A stretch of 64,000 nucleotides of DNA from JAZDLR01 sp964540995 (GCA_964540995.1 CAZIOU010000001.1:62001-126000), one strand, 5' to 3'. Shown: positions 9,209-18,974, numbered from the stretch's first letter. Made by a program: numbers and translations. Notes: a model not told the origin generated them from the sequence alone.

Positions 9209-10260
9209 AGGTACTTTTTATTACACGCAAAGTTGACCGGAATGATGCTATGGCTGGCTTTACCTATGGTTGGATTCGGGAGTTGGCTAGTCAGGTTAAG
9301 GAGCTCCACGTGATGTGTCTGGAGATGGGAAATACCACTGGGTTGCCTACAAATTGTCACGTCTATTCATTAGGTAAGGAACGAGGCAAAAATCGATGGC
9401 GTGAATTTTGGTGTTTTCAGACCTTAGCAGCTCGTATAGTTTCACAGGTTGATGCTGTGATCGGTCACCAGAATCCAGAGTATACGCTCCTGGTGGCTCC
9501 ATGGTGCAAACTCCATCGAACATTACTAACCGCTTGGTATGTACATAAAGCAGTAACATGGAAGACGAGGCTTCTTGTTCGTCTGGCTGATATTATATTT
9601 ACTGCATCGAAAGAAAGTTTCCGTCTGCCGAGTTCAAAAGTCGTTGTACTGCATCACGGAATTGATACTAATAAATTTTCGTTCCGACCGAAGCCGTCTT
9701 CTGATTGTGTTATTATGAGTTCAGTTAGTAGATTATCACCGTCTAAACGAATTGAACAAATTATTGATATCGCTGTTGTGGTTCATAAGCAGTGTAAAAA
9801 GCCGGTAGAACTACGAATTTACGGTGATTCTATCTTATCCAAAGAAAAAAAGTACGTTGAGAGTTTACGAACTTATATTGCTAATCAAAGAGCCGAAGAT
9901 TATATTTCTCTACGCGGTCAGATAGCGCACCGAGATTTACCAGAAGCATTATATGAGAGTGACATAATGTTGAATTACAGCCAAACTGGAAGTCTGGATA
10001 AAGCGGTTTTGGAAGCTATGGCTTGCGGTACCATTGTTGTGACAAATAATGAAGCCTTTTATTCATTCTTTGGTAATATCGGTATCGATCTTTATGTTGA
10101 TAATAAAGATGCCTTTGTCCAAAAAGTTTTAGAGATTATTTCGATTAATGATAGGTTACGAATACAAACTGAGCTAAGAAATCAAATTGTACGTAATCAT
10201 AATCTAGAGGACTTAATCTCTCAGATTATCAGTAGGGTGGAAGAATTTAAAAAATATTAA
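9205..10260 (+). CDS. Glycosyltransferase, GT4-like
   Basis: About 351 residues; the ATG at 9205 overlaps the upstream stop (ATGA) and begins directly with the Rossmann strand MKVLFITRKVDRND, so it is preferred over an in-frame TTG at 9181. Donor-domain motifs are weaker than in the neighbours: VLHHGIDTNKF, then QTGSLDKAVLEAMACGT. That places it in GT4 or a close relative (GT1-like). It sits third in the glycosyltransferase run and is followed after 12 bases by a methyltransferase. Substrate cannot be inferred. Confidence 0.78.
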   Translation: MKVLFITRKVDRNDAMAGFTYGWIRELASQVKELHVMCLEMGNTTGLPTNCHVYSLGKERGKNRWREFWCFQTLAARIVSQVDAVIGHQNPEYTLLVAPWCKLHRTLLTAWYVHKAVTWKTRLLVRLADIIFTASKESFRLPSSKVVVLHHGIDTNKFSFRPKPSSDCVIMSSVSRLSPSKRIEQIIDIAVVVHKQCKKPVELRIYGDSILSKEKKYVESLRTYIANQRAEDYISLRGQIAHRDLPEALYESDIMLNYSQTGSLDKAVLEAMACGTIVVTNNEAFYSFFGNIGIDLYVDNKDAFVQKVLEIISINDRLRIQTELRNQIVRNHNLEDLISQIISRVEEFKKY

Positions 10261-10272
10261 ACAATAATTTTA

Positions 10273-10902
10273 ATGCCTCAACAAGTTAATAAAAATGCGT
10301 ATAATTTTCAGAAGTACTGTGGCTTAGAGAGAATGGCGTCATATCAGAATCAACTAGCGGAAATTATCGGTCTCAGTCCACAAAATGTATTGGAGGTAGG
10401 TGTCGGTGATAAGGTTGTCGCCAATTATATAGCAAACAACACTAATATCCGGTATACTGGGCTCGATATTGCTGCTGATTTACGGCCGGATGTTCTCGGA
10501 GACGTATTAGCTTTGCCGTTCGATGATAGTACATTCGATGTAGTATGTGCCTTTGAAGTTTTAGAACATTTGCCATGGGAGAAATTTGATTTGGCATTAA
10601 ATCAGCTATTTAGAGTTAGTAGATCGTCTGTTCTAATAAGCTTACCACATTGGGGACGTCACTTTTCGATCGATATCAGAATACCGTATGTTCGAAGATT
10701 TCGATGGCAGTATAAGTTAAATTTTATCGCCATTCCGCACAAATTTAATGGTCAGCATTATTGGGAAATTGGGAAGAAAGGTTATGATATCAAAATGATA
10801 ATGAATGTGATTAGGAATTGCAATCTTGTGATTGATCGAGAGTATATTCAGTTTGATAATCCGTACCATCATTTTTTTGTATTACATAAACAGTATAAAT
10901 AA
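10273..10902 (+). CDS. SAM-dependent methyltransferase (class I, type 11)
   Basis: A 209-residue protein with the class I SAM fold: motif I NVLEVGVGDKVVANYI, a second acidic strand end at GLDIAADLRPDV and motif IV-like FDVVCAFEVLEHL. In glycan loci such enzymes usually methylate a sugar hydroxyl or a non-reducing end, which may stop chain growth. No chain-length partner kinase is seen next to it, though an APH-fold kinase-like protein lies at 15568. The acceptor is unknown. Confidence 0.75.
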   Translation: MPQQVNKNAYNFQKYCGLERMASYQNQLAEIIGLSPQNVLEVGVGDKVVANYIANNTNIRYTGLDIAADLRPDVLGDVLALPFDDSTFDVVCAFEVLEHLPWEKFDLALNQLFRVSRSSVLISLPHWGRHFSIDIRIPYVRRFRWQYKLNFIAIPHKFNGQHYWEIGKKGYDIKMIMNVIRNCNLVIDREYIQFDNPYHHFFVLHKQYK

Positions 10903-10907
10903 CTATA

Positions 10908-12755
10908 ATGTGCGGAATCGTTGGCTATAATAACGTGTCAGGCAATCAGCTCGATACAATGATACGACTGGTAAAACATCGAGGCCCCGATGATCAGGGC
11001 GAATATCGTGATGACCATGTTTCCTTGGGACACACGAGGTTATCGATTATTGATTTGTCGGCTGCTGGTCATCAACCAATGATTGATGAGAAGACGGGCG
11101 TAGTTATCGTCTATAATGGCGAACTGTACAATTTTCGTGAGTTACGCGATGAATTAAAGAAGCGGGGAGTTACGTGCGTCAGTGGTAGCGATACGGAAGT
11201 CATATTGAAGAGCTATATAGCGTTTGGAACTGATTGTCTATCGAAGTTTAACGGCATTTTTGCGTTTGCTATTTGGCATCCTCAGAAGCGAGAGTTATTC
11301 GTTGCTCGAGATCGACTCGGGGTCAAGCCATTATATTATTATTGGGACGGTACTCACTTTGCGTTTGCTTCGGAGCAATCGGCTCTGCTGGCCTTACCTC
11401 AGGTACGACTAGAGCTCAAACCGGAAGCGCTGAATGTACTCCTGACGCTGCAATTTTTGCCTGGTGATATGAGTCTACTCCGTAATGTCTACAAACTTCC
11501 AGCTGCTCATTATGCAGTACTCAAGGATTCTCATTTAGAATTACATCGATATTGGGATGTTGATACTACGACTGATACGTATCATGGGCAAGAAGCAGTA
11601 CGATTGATTCGTACACATATCGAATCTGCAGTCACTGGTCAGCTGATATCTGATCGACCGGTGGGGGTATTTCTGAGTGGTGGCATCGACTCTACTTTGT
11701 TATTGGCAATGATGAAGCAGCATTATGACCAGAAGATACCGACATTTACTGTTGGCTTTGATTATACTGATGAGCAGAATAAATTTAATCAGGATTTACT
11801 TCTCGCTCGACAAACGAGTCAGCTGTGGGGCACTGATCATCATGAAGTGATGATCAGTGGCGCGATGGTTCGAGATTCATTTTTTGACGTGGTGCGTCAT
11901 ATGGGTGAACCATTCTATAATGCCACGGCATTTCTCGCGTATTGGTTATCGAAAACGGCGTCACAGCATGTGCCCGTTTCGCTCGCTGGCGATGGAGGAG
12001 ATGAGTTATTTGGTGGATATCCGCGGTACAGTCTGCATGCACGCATGAGGCAATTCGCTTCATTACCACGTTTCGCTCAAACTATGATAGCTACTGCATT
12101 TTTTTCCGATGCGATGAAAAAGAAATGGTTACCACATCAGGAAGTTGATCGGTATATGGGCATCAAGTTTGATAATCGGTATCAGGTCGAGCAGATACTT
12201 CAACCGACGAAATATCAGCGCAATGCGGGCAGAGATTATATGGAACGACATTTTTTCACTGAGAGCACTCATCCTGATTGGCAGAAATATTATATGTATG
12301 TTGATCTGATGACGTGGATGGTTGACGAGTCACTTGTGCGTACTGATCGTATGACGATGGCCTCAGGACTTGAGCAACGTGTACCACTTCTCGATCATAC
12401 ACTTGTAGAATTGGCATTTCAGATTTCTACCAAAGATAAGATTCGAGGCGACAAGCGAAAAATCATATATAAACAAGCTGTAGAGGATTTACTACCTCCC
12501 CACATTCTACATGCACCGAAACGTGGATGGTTCTCGCCCGCTGCTAAGTGGCTGCGCGGAGATATGCAACCACTCGCACGTGAATTGCTTTCCTCACAGT
12601 ACAATCCTGCTATGACGGAGCTTCTCAATTTTGGAGAGATTAACTCGATGTTGGAAGCTCATATCACTGGCACGCGTTATAATTCCAATATTTTGTGGCT
12701 GTTGATGACTTTGCAGGCTTGGTATAAGCAACTATCTGAATCTCGTCATGTATAA
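10908..12755 (+). CDS. asnB: Glutamine-hydrolysing asparagine synthase-like amidotransferase
   Basis: 615 residues, the full length of the AsnB family. It begins MCGIVGY, where Cys2 is the glutaminase nucleophile, followed by the Ntn-hydrolase domain (VKHRGPDDQGEY, YNGELYNF, ARDRLGVKPLYYY). The synthetase half has the pyrophosphate loop FLSGGIDSTLLLA and SLAGDGGDELFGGYPRY. The reaction uses ATP, glutamine and a carboxylate to make an amide. In surface-polysaccharide loci AsnB-like enzymes often amidate uronic acids rather than make free asparagine, and this one is surrounded by glycosyltransferases and methyltransferases. It overlaps the next gene by 8 bases. Confidence 0.88.
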   Translation: MCGIVGYNNVSGNQLDTMIRLVKHRGPDDQGEYRDDHVSLGHTRLSIIDLSAAGHQPMIDEKTGVVIVYNGELYNFRELRDELKKRGVTCVSGSDTEVILKSYIAFGTDCLSKFNGIFAFAIWHPQKRELFVARDRLGVKPLYYYWDGTHFAFASEQSALLALPQVRLELKPEALNVLLTLQFLPGDMSLLRNVYKLPAAHYAVLKDSHLELHRYWDVDTTTDTYHGQEAVRLIRTHIESAVTGQLISDRPVGVFLSGGIDSTLLLAMMKQHYDQKIPTFTVGFDYTDEQNKFNQDLLLARQTSQLWGTDHHEVMISGAMVRDSFFDVVRHMGEPFYNATAFLAYWLSKTASQHVPVSLAGDGGDELFGGYPRYSLHARMRQFASLPRFAQTMIATAFFSDAMKKKWLPHQEVDRYMGIKFDNRYQVEQILQPTKYQRNAGRDYMERHFFTESTHPDWQKYYMYVDLMTWMVDESLVRTDRMTMASGLEQRVPLLDHTLVELAFQISTKDKIRGDKRKIIYKQAVEDLLPPHILHAPKRGWFSPAAKWLRGDMQPLARELLSSQYNPAMTELLNFGEINSMLEAHITGTRYNSNILWLLMTLQAWYKQLSESRHV

Positions 12756-13425
12756 CATTCTATTGTTGCATACTCATATTAAGCGACTCGTGATTCAGGA
12801 AGCCTCCCGAGGTAAAACTATTGGTCGGACGTTGATGAATTATATGGTGTCGCAGGTTCCATTGAAAGGCAAAATCTTGGACCTAGGATCCAAGAGTGGT
12901 TTGGCGAGCTATAATCGCTTTCTGCAAAAAGTTGACGACGTTGATATCACGTATACCGATTTCTATAGCTCGAGCGAATCAGTAGTCAAACTTGATTTAG
13001 AGCAACCATTTCCATTAGCATCAGATGTTTATGACTACGTGTTTTGTTTTAATGCTATGGAGCATGTCTATAATTATCGCTCACTGTTATCAGAAGCATA
13101 TCGAGTGCTGAAGACTGGTGGAATATTGCTTGGTTCTACACCTTTTTTAGTCCGCTATCACGCTGATCCTAGTGATTTCTTCCGCTATACACATGAGACA
13201 TTAGAACGAGTATGTGTTGAAGCCGGATATAAAAATATTGTGGTGACATCATTGGGCGCTGGCCCTATGACGGCGGCATTGATGCAAGTGCAATTCGTGT
13301 TTCCTCGATGGAGCTATGGATTATTGATCCGGTTAGCATTAATGCTCGATGATTGGATTCTCAAGAAACGTCCACAATTGCTCGGTCGATATCCGGAGAG
13401 TTATTTTTTCACAGCTGTAAAATAG
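12748..13425 (+). CDS. SAM-dependent methyltransferase (type 11)
   Basis: 225 residues with motif I KILDLGSKSGLASY and the later YDYVFCFNAMEHVYNY plus AYRVLKTGGILLGSTPF, a class I methyltransferase layout. It overlaps asnB by 8 bases and precedes a GT4 gene by 2 bases. It is distinct in sequence from the methyltransferase at 10273, so the two probably act at different positions of the glycan. Substrate not identifiable. Confidence 0.75.
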   Translation: MYNILLLHTHIKRLVIQEASRGKTIGRTLMNYMVSQVPLKGKILDLGSKSGLASYNRFLQKVDDVDITYTDFYSSSESVVKLDLEQPFPLASDVYDYVFCFNAMEHVYNYRSLLSEAYRVLKTGGILLGSTPFLVRYHADPSDFFRYTHETLERVCVEAGYKNIVVTSLGAGPMTAALMQVQFVFPRWSYGLLIRLALMLDDWILKKRPQLLGRYPESYFFTAVK

Positions 13426-13427
13426 GT

Positions 13428-14528
13428 ATGCGAATTAATTACTATCTATACGATACCCTTGATGTGAAAGCTGCTCGACTCACACAGATTCGACAAACCG
13501 TCAATAATCTCGTGTATCAAAATATTGAAGTAACCTTGGTGTTACCATTTCAAGTAGATGACAACCGACATGGATTTGATCCACGGGTCAACATCGTTAG
13601 CTTATCAAAAACCGCTTATTATTTACGTGGCTGGTTTGGTCTTATGCGATATTACTGTAGCGCAATACAATACATGAAACAGAATCACGAAGCTACTTCG
13701 TGGATCTATTTCAGACATACGAGCTTGTTATTAATGATGGCATATGCTTGCGCTCGCAAATACGGATGCATTATCTACGAGGCGCATCGATTAGTTCAAC
13801 ATGGTTTGGGTCGTATTTCTGAATCCTATTTATGGAATCATCAGGCTGCTTTGGTCACCATATCTGATAGCTTGTTGACATTATATCGGCAGCGTTATCC
13901 TGCCCTACAAGCTCACAATAGTATAGCTATCCATGACGGAGTTGATCTCAGATTGTTTTCCTCACATGATTCCGGAGAAGCGAGAAACAGATTGGGCATT
14001 GACCCAGCAGCAAAGCTGGTGATGTATGTCGGCAGCCTGTGGCTTATTAAGGGAGTAGATGTGTTGGTTGCTGCTGCGCGTATGCGTCCCGATATTCAGT
14101 GGTATCTCATTGGACGGCAGATGCCGGATTTTGTGGCTTGGTTGCATTCGCAACAACTCACTGATAATCTCCATATTGTATCTGAAGTGAGACATCGTGA
14201 AGTCCCGACGTATCTTCAGGGAGCCGATATATTGGTTATACCTCATCCCGATAATCAGCGATCTCAATCACCTCTAAAGGCTTTCGAATATCTAGCATCA
14301 GGCAAATATATTATTGCTTCCAATGCGCCTAGTTTACGAGAGATTATGCCTTCGACTGTTGGCTGGTTCGAACCGGGTAAGAGCGATGGCCTAGTTGCAG
14401 CAGTTGATGACTATTGGCACAATAAAGAACACTATGATACTGTTGCGCAAGGCAATATATCCTACGTCCGCAAGTTCACCTGGGATGCGCGGGCTCGTGC
14501 AATCCGAGATTTTATCTTATCGCTATAA
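13428..14528 (+). CDS. GT4-family glycosyltransferase
   Basis: About 366 residues from the ATG at 13428, which starts with MRINYYLYDTLDVKAARL; a longer in-frame start at 13353 would lie inside the previous coding region and adds no fold element. GT-B features: IYEAHRL in the acceptor domain, VMYVGSLWLIKGVDVLV at the start of the donor domain, and NQRSQSPLKAFEYLASGK, the E-x7-E-like donor motif in a shifted form. Part of the 6928-17694 operon. Confidence 0.82.
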   Translation: MRINYYLYDTLDVKAARLTQIRQTVNNLVYQNIEVTLVLPFQVDDNRHGFDPRVNIVSLSKTAYYLRGWFGLMRYYCSAIQYMKQNHEATSWIYFRHTSLLLMMAYACARKYGCIIYEAHRLVQHGLGRISESYLWNHQAALVTISDSLLTLYRQRYPALQAHNSIAIHDGVDLRLFSSHDSGEARNRLGIDPAAKLVMYVGSLWLIKGVDVLVAAARMRPDIQWYLIGRQMPDFVAWLHSQQLTDNLHIVSEVRHREVPTYLQGADILVIPHPDNQRSQSPLKAFEYLASGKYIIASNAPSLREIMPSTVGWFEPGKSDGLVAAVDDYWHNKEHYDTVAQGNISYVRKFTWDARARAIRDFILSL

Positions 14529-14531
14529 TAT

Positions 14532-15563
14532 ATGATGACTGTACATCTCACATGTCCGCATGATACATCCCCGCTGCAGTTGCAGGACAAAGGTTATCTT
14601 TGTGCAAGCTGTTCGCGTGTATATCCGATCAATGATGGTGTGGTGATGTTCACAGAGCCAGGCTTCTATTGGGGTGAAATACCGCAGCAGGATATGAGAA
14701 ATTTGTTGAAGCAGATTGTTGATCGAGGCTTTGCCTCTGCTATGGAATGGTTAGCCCATACACATCCTGGACGAGATCGATTCGCACTTGATCCTGGTAG
14801 AGCGGACTGGCGAGTAGCGCTTGATCTACAGCCTGGCATGCGAGCGCTGGATATTGGTTGTGGTTTGGGAAGTATGACCTTTGCTTTAGCGGACCAAGGT
14901 TTGGAAGTCTGTGCTGTTGATACCACCTTTGAGCGAGTAGCATTTGTGGAAGCACGACGTCAGGCAGAACATCAGGATCGTGTCATGACCTTCTTGGCTG
15001 ACGCCTATACGCTACCCTTTGCAGCTGCAAGTTTCGACCTCATCATTTGTAATGGTTTATTGGAATGGATCGCTGTCGGACACGATGAGGCTGATCCAAG
15101 TACTATTCAGCAACGTTTTCTAGAACGCTTACGACTATTATTAAAGCCCGGAGGAGTCCTATATATCGGCATAGAAAATCGCTGGGCCTTGGCCTATTGG
15201 CGTGGAGGAATCGATCATTCTGGCTGGCGCTATACAAGTTTAGTGCCGCGCTGGCTGGCGACAGCTGTACTGCGAATTGGTGGTAGGGGTGCTTATCAGA
15301 CATATACTTATGGATATGACGGTTATCAGAAGTTGTTTCATCGAGCGGGTTTCAACCAGGTGGAGACGTACTTGCCATATCCGGGCTACAATAATCCGGT
15401 GACCTTGATTCCTTATGAGGCCTTATTACCATTGAGAAATTTTTTATCATCTAGAAAAACCATGAAACGTCTGCCGTCATGGTTGCAGCGTGTAGTATCG
15501 CATCCACTTATGGTTCGTTGGTATCGCCGTCTCAGCTTTAGCTACTGTTTTTATCTCCGTTAA
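14532..15563 (+). CDS. SAM-dependent methyltransferase with N-terminal Trm112-like zinc-ribbon segment
   Basis: 343 residues. The first 45 residues look like a Trm112-type ribbon (LTCPHDTSPLQL, LCASCSRVYPINDGVVMF; three cysteines seen). The methyltransferase core follows: ALDIGCGLGSMTFALADQG, TFLADAYTLPFAAASFDLI and LLLKPGGVLYIGIEN. Such ribbon-methyltransferase fusions are frequent in polysaccharide and natural-product clusters. It is followed 4 bases later by an APH-fold protein, and together with FkbM they form a modification block at the end of the operon. Start could be ATG 14532 or 14535. Confidence 0.75.
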   Translation: MMTVHLTCPHDTSPLQLQDKGYLCASCSRVYPINDGVVMFTEPGFYWGEIPQQDMRNLLKQIVDRGFASAMEWLAHTHPGRDRFALDPGRADWRVALDLQPGMRALDIGCGLGSMTFALADQGLEVCAVDTTFERVAFVEARRQAEHQDRVMTFLADAYTLPFAAASFDLIICNGLLEWIAVGHDEADPSTIQQRFLERLRLLLKPGGVLYIGIENRWALAYWRGGIDHSGWRYTSLVPRWLATAVLRIGGRGAYQTYTYGYDGYQKLFHRAGFNQVETYLPYPGYNNPVTLIPYEALLPLRNFLSSRKTMKRLPSWLQRVVSHPLMVRWYRRLSFSYCFYLR

Positions 15564-15567
15564 TAAT

Positions 15568-16452
15568 ATGATACCTGCTATTAGAAAATATTTGGCACGG
15601 TCAAACGTGGACGGCATACCTACTAATGCCCAAGATATTACGTTGGTCAAAACACATAATGGCTCTGCGCATCCGAACAAAAAATTAGTTTTTATAGTAT
15701 ACCGACCCCAAGAAGCACGGCCCTGTGCAGTAGTATATAGTATGCGTCCAGGATGTGATCCAGTTGCCGTCCCAGCAATCGCTGAAACGATGCAAGGATT
15801 CGGTCCAGAAGCCCCAGCCGTATTAAGTACGGGAGTCACACCGGAAGGGCCAATTGCAGTTGTCGAATGGATATCTGATCAGCGGTTGGATCTCAATAAT
15901 CAGCTAGAACGCACTTCATTATTATCGTGGATTCAGGATCGTATAACCGCTGAGTCCGATACACAAAAAATATTGTCGCTGATCGGGTATTACGACGAGC
16001 TGCGTATTCATATCGAGTCATTGGGTGTGATCATTCCTCGACAATTCCATGATCGACTAATGCAACGACTACAACTTCACGATAATCCGTTAGCTGCGGT
16101 GCCACAACACGGTGATTTACAGCCAAATAATATTTATCACGGTACACAGGGAATGCGTATTATTGATTGGGATGATTACGGTAACATTGATTTCCCTCTT
16201 TTTGATTTTTTCACGTTGTATATTCGATGTCGGAAGATTGCATCACTGCGTGACTGGGCCTCAGCAGCGTGGAAAAGTGTAGCGATGCTGTATAAGCTAG
16301 ATACCAACAGCCTTCATCTGATCAAAGCGTTATACTATCTATATGATTTTTGGCGCAAGGATGCAGTACACTATGCATCTGAACGTCCACGATATTTCCA
16401 ATTATCGCTTGCCCAAGCAGAACAGTGCCTTGACACGTATGATGCGAAATAA
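15568..16452 (+). CDS. APH/choline-kinase-fold phosphotransferase
   Basis: 294 residues. The C-terminal half shows the aminoglycoside-phosphotransferase family catalytic motif QHGDLQPNNIYH (Brenner motif with HGD) and the metal-binding IIDWDDYGN. The family transfers phosphate from ATP to small hydroxyl compounds or sugars. In this locus it may phosphorylate a sugar or lipid-linked intermediate; the adjacent methyltransferase makes a phospho-methyl terminator conceivable, but that is speculation. It overlaps the FkbM gene by 14 bases. Confidence 0.7.
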   Translation: MIPAIRKYLARSNVDGIPTNAQDITLVKTHNGSAHPNKKLVFIVYRPQEARPCAVVYSMRPGCDPVAVPAIAETMQGFGPEAPAVLSTGVTPEGPIAVVEWISDQRLDLNNQLERTSLLSWIQDRITAESDTQKILSLIGYYDELRIHIESLGVIIPRQFHDRLMQRLQLHDNPLAAVPQHGDLQPNNIYHGTQGMRIIDWDDYGNIDFPLFDFFTLYIRCRKIASLRDWASAAWKSVAMLYKLDTNSLHLIKALYYLYDFWRKDAVHYASERPRYFQLSLAQAEQCLDTYDAK

Positions 16453-17230
16453 ATTTTTATCAATTGGACGTACATATGCATTGGGAGATCGTCCCATAGA
16501 TGGTCTGAAGTTAGTCGGATATCAGATAATTACAGCAGTTTTGGCACGCTTGCACAGCTTACATCATTTCCAGATCACTGTCCGCATACGATGCAATAAT
16601 CGCACTGCTCGCATGTCGTTGGGCGGTAGCTCTGATTGGGCTATCTGTCGAGAAATTTTCTTGAATCGGAGCTATGAAATTCCATTGAAACGTCCTTCGG
16701 CCTCCATATTAGATTTGGGGAGTAATATCGGACTTTCGATCGTGTGGTTTAAGCTACAGTATCCTGACGCGCGCATAATTGGTTTCGAACCGAATCCAGA
16801 AATTCAGGACCTATTACAACGGAATGTATCCCAGTTTACGGATGTTGCTATCTATCCCCAGGCAGTCGCTGGTATACACGAAGATCGCGAGTTCTATCTC
16901 ATGCGGCAGAGCAAAGGCAGCTCTCTATTCCCTAGAGATCGAGCGCAGCAGACGGTACGCATCACATGCCTCACACTTGATGAAGTACTTGACCACTATT
17001 TCCCTGATCAGACAATTGACCTACTGAAGTTTGATATTGAAGGGGCCGAATTCGAAATGCTGACGTCATTTCAACAAAAGAATAGAGTCGCCAACTGGAT
17101 CGGTGAATTGCACAATGAATTGGCGACGGAGGAGCAGCGTGCTATGATAGCACATTATTTCGATAGGTATCATGTCACGATACGCTATCCGGAAGCGGCC
17201 AAATCACATCTTATCGCATTAGAACAATAA
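16439..17230 (+). CDS. FkbM-family methyltransferase
   Basis: About 263 residues from the ATG at 16439 (the next codon is also ATG). Family signatures are SILDLGSNIGLSIVWF (motif I), IIGFEPNPEIQDLLQRN and IDLLKFDIEGAEFEML, all typical of FkbM O-methyltransferases. A longer in-frame start at 16343 would overlap the upstream kinase-like gene by over 100 bases and is rejected. Likely methylates a glycan hydroxyl; it is the fourth methyltransferase in this operon. Confidence 0.82.
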   Translation: MMRNKFLSIGRTYALGDRPIDGLKLVGYQIITAVLARLHSLHHFQITVRIRCNNRTARMSLGGSSDWAICREIFLNRSYEIPLKRPSASILDLGSNIGLSIVWFKLQYPDARIIGFEPNPEIQDLLQRNVSQFTDVAIYPQAVAGIHEDREFYLMRQSKGSSLFPRDRAQQTVRITCLTLDEVLDHYFPDQTIDLLKFDIEGAEFEMLTSFQQKNRVANWIGELHNELATEEQRAMIAHYFDRYHVTIRYPEAAKSHLIALEQ

Positions 17231-17232
17231 GT

Positions 17233-17694
17233 ATGAACACAATACATCAAAAATTTACCTGGTGGAAAAATAAATTACGCACGTGGTATTGGCGACATGT
17301 TCTCGGTCGATTCGGAACACTTAGCAAAGTAACAGGCCGTATCACGGTGTATTATCCAGAGCAGATCACTGTTGGCTCATCGACGCATATCAATGAAGGG
17401 GTTATTCTCAATGCTCGAGCTGCCATCACGATCGGTAATTATTGTCATTTATCGCCCGGTTGCCAGTTGCATACCGGAGGATTGTCGCTGTCTCGAGATT
17501 ATACAAAAAGACAGCATACAGCCCAACCTATCGTGGTAGGTGATGGTGTTTGGGTGGGTGCAGCTGCGGTGATCTTGCCCGGTGTAACGATTGGTGAGGG
17601 GGCAGTTATCGGTGCTGGTAGCGTCGTGACAACTAATGTTAGCCAAAATACCGTCGTCGTCGGTGCTCCAGCCAAAGAGATCAAACAACTTTAG
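17233..17694 (+). CDS. Left-handed beta-helix (hexapeptide) acyltransferase, WbbJ/LacA type
   Basis: 153 residues made mostly of hexapeptide repeats (ITVYYPEQITVGSSTHI, VVGDGVWVGAAAVILPG, VTIGEGAVIGAGSVVTTNV, ending GAPAKEIK). Enzymes of this fold acetylate sugars with acetyl-CoA and act as trimers. It ends the plus-strand operon and overlaps the flippase tail to tail by 4 bases. The citryl-CoA-type genes that could produce acetyl-CoA lie directly beyond that flippase, which makes a link plausible but unproven. Confidence 0.8.
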   Translation: MNTIHQKFTWWKNKLRTWYWRHVLGRFGTLSKVTGRITVYYPEQITVGSSTHINEGVILNARAAITIGNYCHLSPGCQLHTGGLSLSRDYTKRQHTAQPIVVGDGVWVGAAAVILPGVTIGEGAVIGAGSVVTTNVSQNTVVVGAPAKEIKQL

Positions 17695-18974
17695 GCATCA
17701 CGTGCTGCGTCATCAGGTGTAGATATTGCACGTTTGACCAAGATGAGTGATACGGCCAAGTTGACGAAACGAGATAGCAGTTTAGCTATAACTGCACCAA
17801 ATACGCCGTAAAGCGGGATCAGTATGAGCGTCATCGCTATCTGGATGACTGCTACTGAAGTGTTGAAGGTATAGATTTCCTTCAGCATTTTTCGTGATTG
17901 GAAATAGGAAATAATCAGGAATAGAGGACTGCTAAGTAATGAAATTGCAATCAATTGCGAATAGAATGTCGCATCCTGGTATTGGGGGAAGAATAAGGTA
18001 AAGAGCCATGGCGCTGCAATAATATAGATAGCAACAATCACCGCAATGGCTGCACCGAAGAGTAAGGCCTTTTTAAGAATTTGTGCTCCGACATTTTGCT
18101 GTTTTTTGCTGGCAAATTTGGGAAGCGCAACATCTCCGACCAGACGGAGAATACTTTTGAGTTGGTCAGCTGGCTTCAAGGCAAATGAATACACAGCCAG
18201 TTGAATCGGTCCAAGCAAATTGAAAATGAGCAGTTGATCAAGATAGTTTGCGATGCTCGAAATCACCCCATTGATACTGAGATGAAAGCCAAAACGCAAT
18301 GACGGCGCGTCTACCAGATTATTCGGTTGATGGTGACGCATCACGTACCAGTGTTGGAATAAGCGAATACCTGCCCAAGAAACTAAATAGGTCAGCGTAA
18401 CGATATAGAGGTTGTCGGTTAGGAACAGTGTAATAATTGTGAGTGTTCCATTGATGAGTCGGCCGATGATTTGATAGCGAGCTGAGGCTGAGAAATTTTT
18501 CCTTCCCTGAAGGAGAGCATCAAACGTTGTGAATGATTCGAGCCATGGCAAAAATAGGGCAACAAGAACCATACCGACGGCTAACGGATAGTTATGCAGC
18601 CATTGATAATAGAGCGCAATAAGGATCGCTACACCAGATCCGATACTGCTCCAAGCCAACCGAGCGCGGTTGGCGGCTTGAAGTGTCCCTTCATATCCAC
18701 GAGCAACTGCCTGGACAACTGCTGTATAGTGACCGCGCAAGGAAATGATGCCGAGAATTGAGGCAATGGATAAAATATAACGATATGTACCGTAGGTTTC
18801 TCTCGGTAACCAATTAGCATAGGCGATAGCAACCAAGAAAACGACAACGGAGCTGATGCCATTGCCAAGTGTTAGCCATGATACGCTTTTCGCGAAATAG
18901 ATCATGTCGGTTTTGGTCCATTGCTCGCTGCGTCGTAATAGGCGATAGGCAAAGGCTCGTAGTCGAGTAATCAT
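17691..18974 (-). CDS. Polysaccharide flippase, Wzx/MATE-like (MVF superfamily)
   Basis: 427 residues with about twelve membrane segments, starting with the amphipathic FAKSVSWLTLGNGISSVVV typical of Wzx-type transporters and containing LKPADQLKSILRLVGDVALP, a conserved central segment of the family. It moves lipid-linked oligosaccharides across the membrane. It is the last gene of the minus-strand operon 23076-17691 and overlaps the citryl-CoA-lyase-like gene by 4 bases, so the flippase and that enzyme are translationally coupled. Confidence 0.82.
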   Translation of the reverse strand: MITRLRAFAYRLLRRSEQWTKTDMIYFAKSVSWLTLGNGISSVVVFLVAIAYANWLPRETYGTYRYILSIASILGIISLRGHYTAVVQAVARGYEGTLQAANRARLAWSSIGSGVAILIALYYQWLHNYPLAVGMVLVALFLPWLESFTTFDALLQGRKNFSASARYQIIGRLINGTLTIITLFLTDNLYIVTLTYLVSWAGIRLFQHWYVMRHHQPNNLVDAPSLRFGFHLSINGVISSIANYLDQLLIFNLLGPIQLAVYSFALKPADQLKSILRLVGDVALPKFASKKQQNVGAQILKKALLFGAAIAVIVAIYIIAAPWLFTLFFPQYQDATFYSQLIAISLLSSPLFLIISYFQSRKMLKEIYTFNTSVAVIQIAMTLILIPLYGVFGAVIAKLLSRFVNLAVSLILVKRAISTPDDAARDA

